A stretch of 64,000 nt of DNA from Zeimonas arvi (GTDB lineage: Bacteria > Pseudomonadota > Gammaproteobacteria > Burkholderiales > Burkholderiaceae_E), in assembly GCF_008039575.1 (NCBI RefSeq), contig NZ_VDUY01000006.1, forward strand, positions 181,435-245,434. The letters run 5' to 3'. The notes beneath the pieces were generated by a model. The model was not told the origin of the DNA. It did no database searches and saw only the letters and a list, made by a program, of their open reading frames with translations. Positions within the stretch are counted from its first letter, which is position 1; each line of letters starts with the position of its first letter. Below are positions 60,909-64,000 of this stretch, in pieces. The translations under genes and the position numbers were made by a program.

Positions 60909-61361
60909 ATGAGCGGGAAGAGCGAAGGGGCGAAGCCGGGCCTGCGGCCGGGCATGACGCCGGAGCACTTCAACGCGCGCAGCCCGGGGCACCTGCCCGG
61001 GCTGATGGGCGTCGTCGTCGACGAAGTGGCGGAGGGCCGGATGCGCGCGCATCTTGCGGTGCGGCCCGAGCTCTTCGCGCCGAACGGCTTCCTGCACGCG
61101 GGCACAGTGGTCACGCTGGCCGACACCACATGCGGCTACGGCACGGTGGCCCATCTTCCGGAAGGCGCGAGCGGCTTCACCACGATCGAGCTGAAGAGCA
61201 ATCACGTGGGCACCGCGCGCGACGGTACGATCGAGGTGGTGGCCACCGCCGCGCACGTGGGGCGCACCACCCAGGTCTGGGACGCGGTGGTCACGCACCG
61301 CGAGACCGGCCGCACGGTGGCGCTGTTCCGCTGCACGCAGATGGTGTTGTGGCCGAAGTGA
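60909..61361 (+). CDS. PaaI-type hot-dog thioesterase
   Basis: 150 residues. NGFLHAGTVVTLADTTCGYG and GFTTIELKSNHVGTARDG form the PaaI/YigI-like hot-dog domain, with the catalytic acid in the LAD segment and the HAG motif before it. It likely hydrolyses acyl-CoA side products. It lies 25 bases downstream of fadA and 55 bases upstream of the enoyl-CoA hydratase-like gene, inside the beta-oxidation operon. Confidence 0.88.
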   Translation: MSGKSEGAKPGLRPGMTPEHFNARSPGHLPGLMGVVVDEVAEGRMRAHLAVRPELFAPNGFLHAGTVVTLADTTCGYGTVAHLPEGASGFTTIELKSNHVGTARDGTIEVVATAAHVGRTTQVWDAVVTHRETGRTVALFRCTQMVLWPK

Positions 61362-61416
61362 TCGACGCGGGTCTCGTCGCGGGCGCGAGAAGTTCAACGA
61401 ATAACGGGGAGCAAGA

Positions 61417-62187
61417 ATGACCGAGGACGTGAAGGTCGGCGTGGCCGACGGAATCTGCGAGCTGCGTTTCGACCGGCCCGCCCGCAAGAACGCGATCACC
61501 GCCGCGATGTACGCGGCGCTGGCCGACGGGCTCGAGCAGGCGGCGGCCGACGGCGCGGTGCGGGTGGCGCTGATCACCGGCAGCCACGAGGCCTTCACCG
61601 CGGGCAACGACCTGGGCGACTTCCTGAACAACCCGCCGCAGAGCGGCGATGCGCCGGTGCACCGTTTCCTGCGCGCGCTGTCCGCTTTCCCCAAGCCGCT
61701 GATCGCGTCGGTCTGCGGCCCGGCAGTCGGCGTGGGCACCACGATGCTGCTGCACTGCGACCTGGTTTATGCCGGCGACAACGCAGCGTTCAGCCTGCCC
61801 TTCGTGAACCTCGGCCTGTGCCCCGAGGCCGGCTCCAGCCTGCTGCTGCCGGCGATTGCCGGCCATCAGCGCGCCGCCGAGAAGCTGCTGCTCGGCGAGC
61901 CCTTCGGCGCCGAGGAAGCGCGCGAGCTGGGCATCGTCAACCGGGTGCTCCCCGCCGCCGAGGTCGAGGCCTATGCGCGCGCGCAAGCGGTCAAGCTCGC
62001 GGCCAAGCCGCTGAGCTCGCTGGTGGCCACCAAGGCGCTGATGAAGCAGCCCGCCGCCAATGGCGTGCGCGAGGCGATGCTGCGCGAGGGCGAGGTGTTC
62101 GGGCGCATGCTGCGCGAGCCGGCGGCGCGCGAGGCGTTCAGCGCGTTTCTCGAGAAGCGCAAGCCGGATTTCTCGAAGATCGGCTGA
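61417..62187 (+). CDS. Enoyl-CoA hydratase/isomerase family protein
   Basis: 256 residues of the crotonase superfamily. Oxyanion-hole residues lie in [18 protein letters not shown] and [20 protein letters not shown]. The motif [20 protein letters not shown] is closer to the delta3-delta2-isomerase/PaaG-like branch than to classic hydratase, so an auxiliary isomerase for unsaturated acids is possible. GGGGAG precedes the ATG. It is the last gene of the fatty-acid run. A broken integrase begins 16 bases after its stop on the other strand. Confidence 0.88.
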   Translation: MTEDVKVGVADGICELRFDRPARKNAITAAMYAALADGLEQAAADGAVRVALITGSHEAFTAGNDLGDFLNNPPQSGDAPVHRFLRALSAFPKPLIASVCGPAVGVGTTMLLHCDLVYAGDNAAFSLPFVNLGLCPEAGSSLLLPAIAGHQRAAEKLLLGEPFGAEEARELGIVNRVLPAAEVEAYARAQAVKLAAKPLSSLVATKALMKQPAANGVREAMLREGEVFGRMLREPAAREAFSAFLEKRKPDFSKIG

Positions 62188-62202
62188 CCGGGCGCGCGGC
62201 CT

Positions 62203-62676
62203 CGCCGCGCTCGAGATCGAGCTCCTTGACCCGAAGGCGCAAGCCCTCGATGACGCGCATGCCGGCTCCGTCAAGAAGACTGGCGATCAGCCAGTTCGTG
62301 CCGCGCAGCGCTTCCAGGAGCGTCTTGACCTTCTGGCGAGTCAACACCACCGGCAGGCGGCGTGAACCCTGCGGCGAAACGACTTCCTGAAGCCAGGTAG
62401 GTCGATGTCCGGCACTGACTTGTAGAAAAAGAGCAGGGCCGCCTTCGCCTGATTCTGGGTCGAGGCCCACGCTTTGCGGTCGGTTGCCAGATAGCTCGGG
62501 AAAGCCTCAACTTCGGCGGCACCCATGTCGCGAGGATGGCGCTGGAGCCGGACGAAGATCTTCGTCCAGTAGACGCAGTTTCGCTCGGTGCTGTAAGCGT
62601 AGTGCCGGATGCGGATCTGGCGACGGACTTCGTCCAGCAGCCGGGGCTGGGGCGGCGTGGCAGGGATTTGCTCCAT
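62203..62676 (-). pseudogene. Integron-type tyrosine integrase, frameshifted and truncated
   Basis: On the minus strand [53 protein letters not shown] and [18 protein letters not shown] closely resemble the N-terminal SAM-like domain of IntI integrases. Near 62394-62401 one base is missing. The protein then continues in another frame ([19 protein letters not shown], then [20 protein letters not shown]), reaching the first catalytic arginine. It stops matching near 62204, so the rest of the catalytic domain is absent. It is divergent from the cassette-like genes to its right, as in an integron. Confidence 0.82.
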
Positions 62677-62745
62677 CCGTGAATTCTTGCGCCGCAGAAG
62701 TCTTTCCGATATTGCCCTTTCGGCTTAGGATCAATGACTTACCGC

Positions 62746-62809
62746 GTCGGATAATTCCGTTCAACGGCATCGGCGCCGCCTAAAGCGGATGCTTAATTCT
62801 AGTTAGGGT
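62746..62809 (+). other. attC-like recombination site 1 (or attI/attC hybrid)
   Basis: The left half has ATAATTC then GTTCAACGGCATC; the right half has GATGCTTAATTC then the core GTTAGGG (62803-62809). GCATC/GATGC and CCGC/GCGG pair, with loop CTAAA. This closely follows the classical 59-base element layout (AATTC, GTTCAAGC, GCTTAAYTC, GTTRRRY). The left core GTCGGAT departs from RYYYAAC and looks degenerate. It ends 19 bases before the first cassette-like gene. Confidence 0.62.
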
Positions 62810-62827
62810 TTTCATCGGGGATGGTTG

Positions 62828-63277
62828 ATGGCCAATCGTACTCCAGAACAAGACCTCATTAATGAGTTTGTTATTCATCTTGAGCGGCACGCCGACGACA
62901 CCGTAAAAATCGGTTCCGTCATCAATACTAGCTGCAAATCCAAGAAATTTGCTGATATTGAATTCAAGTCCAAAGCGGACCTGCACTGGGTTATTGAGGC
63001 AAAAAGCGACGACTCAAAGGATAAACACAACACGGTGCATAAGATATTTGGCGAGTTGCTGAAGGAAACAGGCAGAACCAACCGATCGAACTGTCGCCAC
63101 GCGATTCTGATCCCCGAGTCGGCGGTGGAATTTTATAGCCGCGCATTTCAGTCGATAGATCGTGAGAAATTTCTTGGCTTCGGCAAGCTCATCCCAATCG
63201 ATACCGTGTTTACGAGTAACGCAACTGGCGTGGGGCAGCTCACATGGGAGGCGCTATATGACGCACACAAACCCTAG
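62828..63277 (+). CDS. Cassette-like gene 1: PD-(D/E)XK nuclease-like hypothetical protein
   Basis: 149 residues (ATG 62828; a TTG directly before it is also in frame). I do not recognise a named family. The segment KFADIEFKSKADLHWVIEAK has the spacing of a restriction-endonuclease-fold active site (Asp, then Glu-x-Lys), and an Asp/Glu-rich N-terminal helix precedes it. Codon use is far more AT-rich than in the housekeeping genes here, indicating acquisition. It is flanked by two attC-like sites, as in an integron cassette. A defence or DNA-processing role is inference. Confidence 0.65.
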   Translation: MANRTPEQDLINEFVIHLERHADDTVKIGSVINTSCKSKKFADIEFKSKADLHWVIEAKSDDSKDKHNTVHKIFGELLKETGRTNRSNCRHAILIPESAVEFYSRAFQSIDREKFLGFGKLIPIDTVFTSNATGVGQLTWEALYDAHKP

Positions 63278-63358
63278 CCCGGCGCTCAGCCTCGCTCCTT
63301 TCAGTCGCTGGACGCAGCGCGATAAATCCGCGCAGCGCCGATTAGCTCTACGTTACGC
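63264..63358 (+). other. attC-like recombination site 2
   Basis: The right end reads ATTAGCTCTAC then GTTACGC (63352-63358), a GTTRRRY-like core. CGGCGCT (63280-63286) pairs with AGCGCCG (63334-63340), and a TCGCTG/CAGCG hairpin lies between. A candidate left core ending AAAC (63266-63272) is a poor match. The TAG stop of cassette gene 1 falls inside the left part, as is common in cassettes. It lies 15 bases before gene 2. Confidence 0.5.
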
Positions 63359-63373
63359 CTGACAGTCCACGTC

Positions 63374-63889
63374 ATGCCACAGTTCCACGTCGTACTAGAC
63401 ACGAACATCTATCGGAAGAGCCCAAAGCGCACGGATTTGGCCTTCCTTGCGCTGGAGCGTCTTGCCAAGGCCGGTCTATTGCACCTGCATCTTCCGTATG
63501 TCGTTGAACGAGAGTTTCAAACGCAACAAGTGACGCAGTACAAGAAGGAAGTTGATGCAGCGGTTGGCGGACTGGAGTCACTGATCAAGAAAGGAGTTGG
63601 ACCCGCACAACTCGCAACGGTCGAAGGGATGCTGAACACCTTGAAAGGGACTGCACCCGCCCTCCTCTCTGATGTTGAACAGGCCCTGCCAAATTGGGTT
63701 GTCGGGATTGGCGGCAGTCGCCATGCAATCACAGAGGCACAAGCTACCTTGGCGATGGAAGCCTACTTTCTAGGTTCCGCGCCGTTGAAGGCGCCAAAGG
63801 TCCGCGACGACATTCCGGATTCGTTCATATTTCAGATGATCGCAGACCTCGCGAAGAAGCACACCCCTCTAGTTGTGAAGCTTCAATAG
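63374..63889 (+). CDS. Cassette-like gene 2: PIN-domain protein
   Basis: 171 residues. HVVLDTNIYRKSPKRTD carries the first PIN aspartate (Asp9). LPYVVEREFQTQQV has the conserved Glu and VRDDIPDSFIFQMIADLAKK the C-terminal Asp cluster, so the metal-binding set looks complete. PIN proteins are usually Mg-dependent ribonucleases, often toxins, but no small antitoxin gene is visible directly before it. Base composition is AT-rich like gene 1. The IS481-type element starts within a few bases of its stop, so any attC belonging to this cassette is cut off or displaced. Confidence 0.72.
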   Translation: MPQFHVVLDTNIYRKSPKRTDLAFLALERLAKAGLLHLHLPYVVEREFQTQQVTQYKKEVDAAVGGLESLIKKGVGPAQLATVEGMLNTLKGTAPALLSDVEQALPNWVVGIGGSRHAITEAQATLAMEAYFLGSAPLKAPKVRDDIPDSFIFQMIADLAKKHTPLVVKLQ

Positions 63890-63891
63890 GT

Positions 63892-64000
63892 TGTTGTGTC
63901 CATTCGGACTGGGTTTGAGAGACTGGAAGTCGCCAAACACCCAGATCCCAGGGACGCCAGCCGAATGAACACGCACAAGAATGCCCGACTCACTTTCGCC
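63892..64000 (+). mobile_element. IS481-family insertion sequence, left end
   Basis: The left end probably begins with one of the TGT triplets at 63892-63897, followed by CCATTCGGACTGGG as likely terminal inverted-repeat sequence. The transposase gene begins 68-73 bases inside. The element continues past the window, so its right end and target duplication cannot be seen. Confidence 0.65.
63965..64000 (+). CDS. IS481-family transposase (first 12 codons)
   Basis: ATG followed by codons for NTHKNARLTFA, which is the typical opening of IS481-family transposases (MN-HKNARLT). The rest lies beyond the window. Identification rests on these 12 residues and on the terminal sequence before them. Confidence 0.7.
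   Translation, partial: MNTHKNARLTFA

Overview
The window is a GC-rich chromosomal segment (roughly 70% G+C by eye) from a betaproteobacterium, almost certainly Burkholderiales. The evidence is gene order as well as protein similarity: pilP-pilQ-aroK-aroB-dgt-gltB-gltD, uvrA divergent from an MFS gene followed by ssb, and fmdB-DUF502-aspS-nudB-EEP-clsB are arrangements typical of that order. The assignment is inference from gene content. I see no rRNA, tRNA or CRISPR array.

Layout. 1-11864 (+): end of the type IV pilus operon, two shikimate genes, a dGTPase-like gene and both glutamate synthase subunits. 11866-14486 (-): a DHH phosphoesterase and a two-domain kinase/phosphotransferase. 14619-18009: amidase, MaoC-like hydratase, Hsp15-like protein and a histidine phosphatase. 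18070-27193 (-): a complete cbb3 oxidase and maturation cluster (TauE-like, ccoI, ccoS, ccoN, ccoO, ccoQ, ccoP, ccoG, fixH-like and a small membrane protein), with a class II FNR-type promoter hidden inside the 3' end of ccoS. 27347-29211: mtnA and a class II aldolase, suggesting the DHAP shunt for 5'-deoxynucleoside salvage. 29534-40974: a DUF502 gene, uvrA, MFS, ssb, fmdB, a second DUF502 gene, aspS, nudB, an EEP-family gene and clsB. 40984-48899: the four-gene ligase-associated DNA repair set (exonuclease, ATP-dependent ligase, DEXH helicase, PdeM), with two extra genes interleaved: a DUF429 protein and a catalytically dead exported rhodanese. 48848-53764 (-): aldolase, glutamine amidotransferase-like hydrolase, YbdK-type ligase, cation:proton antiporter and MscS. 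54167-62187 (+): a TetR regulator followed by a fatty-acid beta-oxidation operon. 62203-64000: an AT-richer acquired tail with a broken integron-type integrase, two attC-like sites, two small cassette-like genes (a PD-(D/E)XK-like protein and a PIN-domain protein) and the start of an IS481-family element.

The most unusual signal is a family of three large structured intergenic elements (16003-16294, 29240-29533, 38006-38295). They share an architecture but differ in sequence. Each has outer arms, a 33-37 bp inner stem, and an apical three-way junction with a TGC-loop hairpin and a branched arm. The arm sequences differ between copies but pair within each copy, while short loop motifs are kept. 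I read this as covariation of a conserved fold and regard it as the best candidate here for an undescribed element, either a structured RNA or a cruciform DNA repeat.
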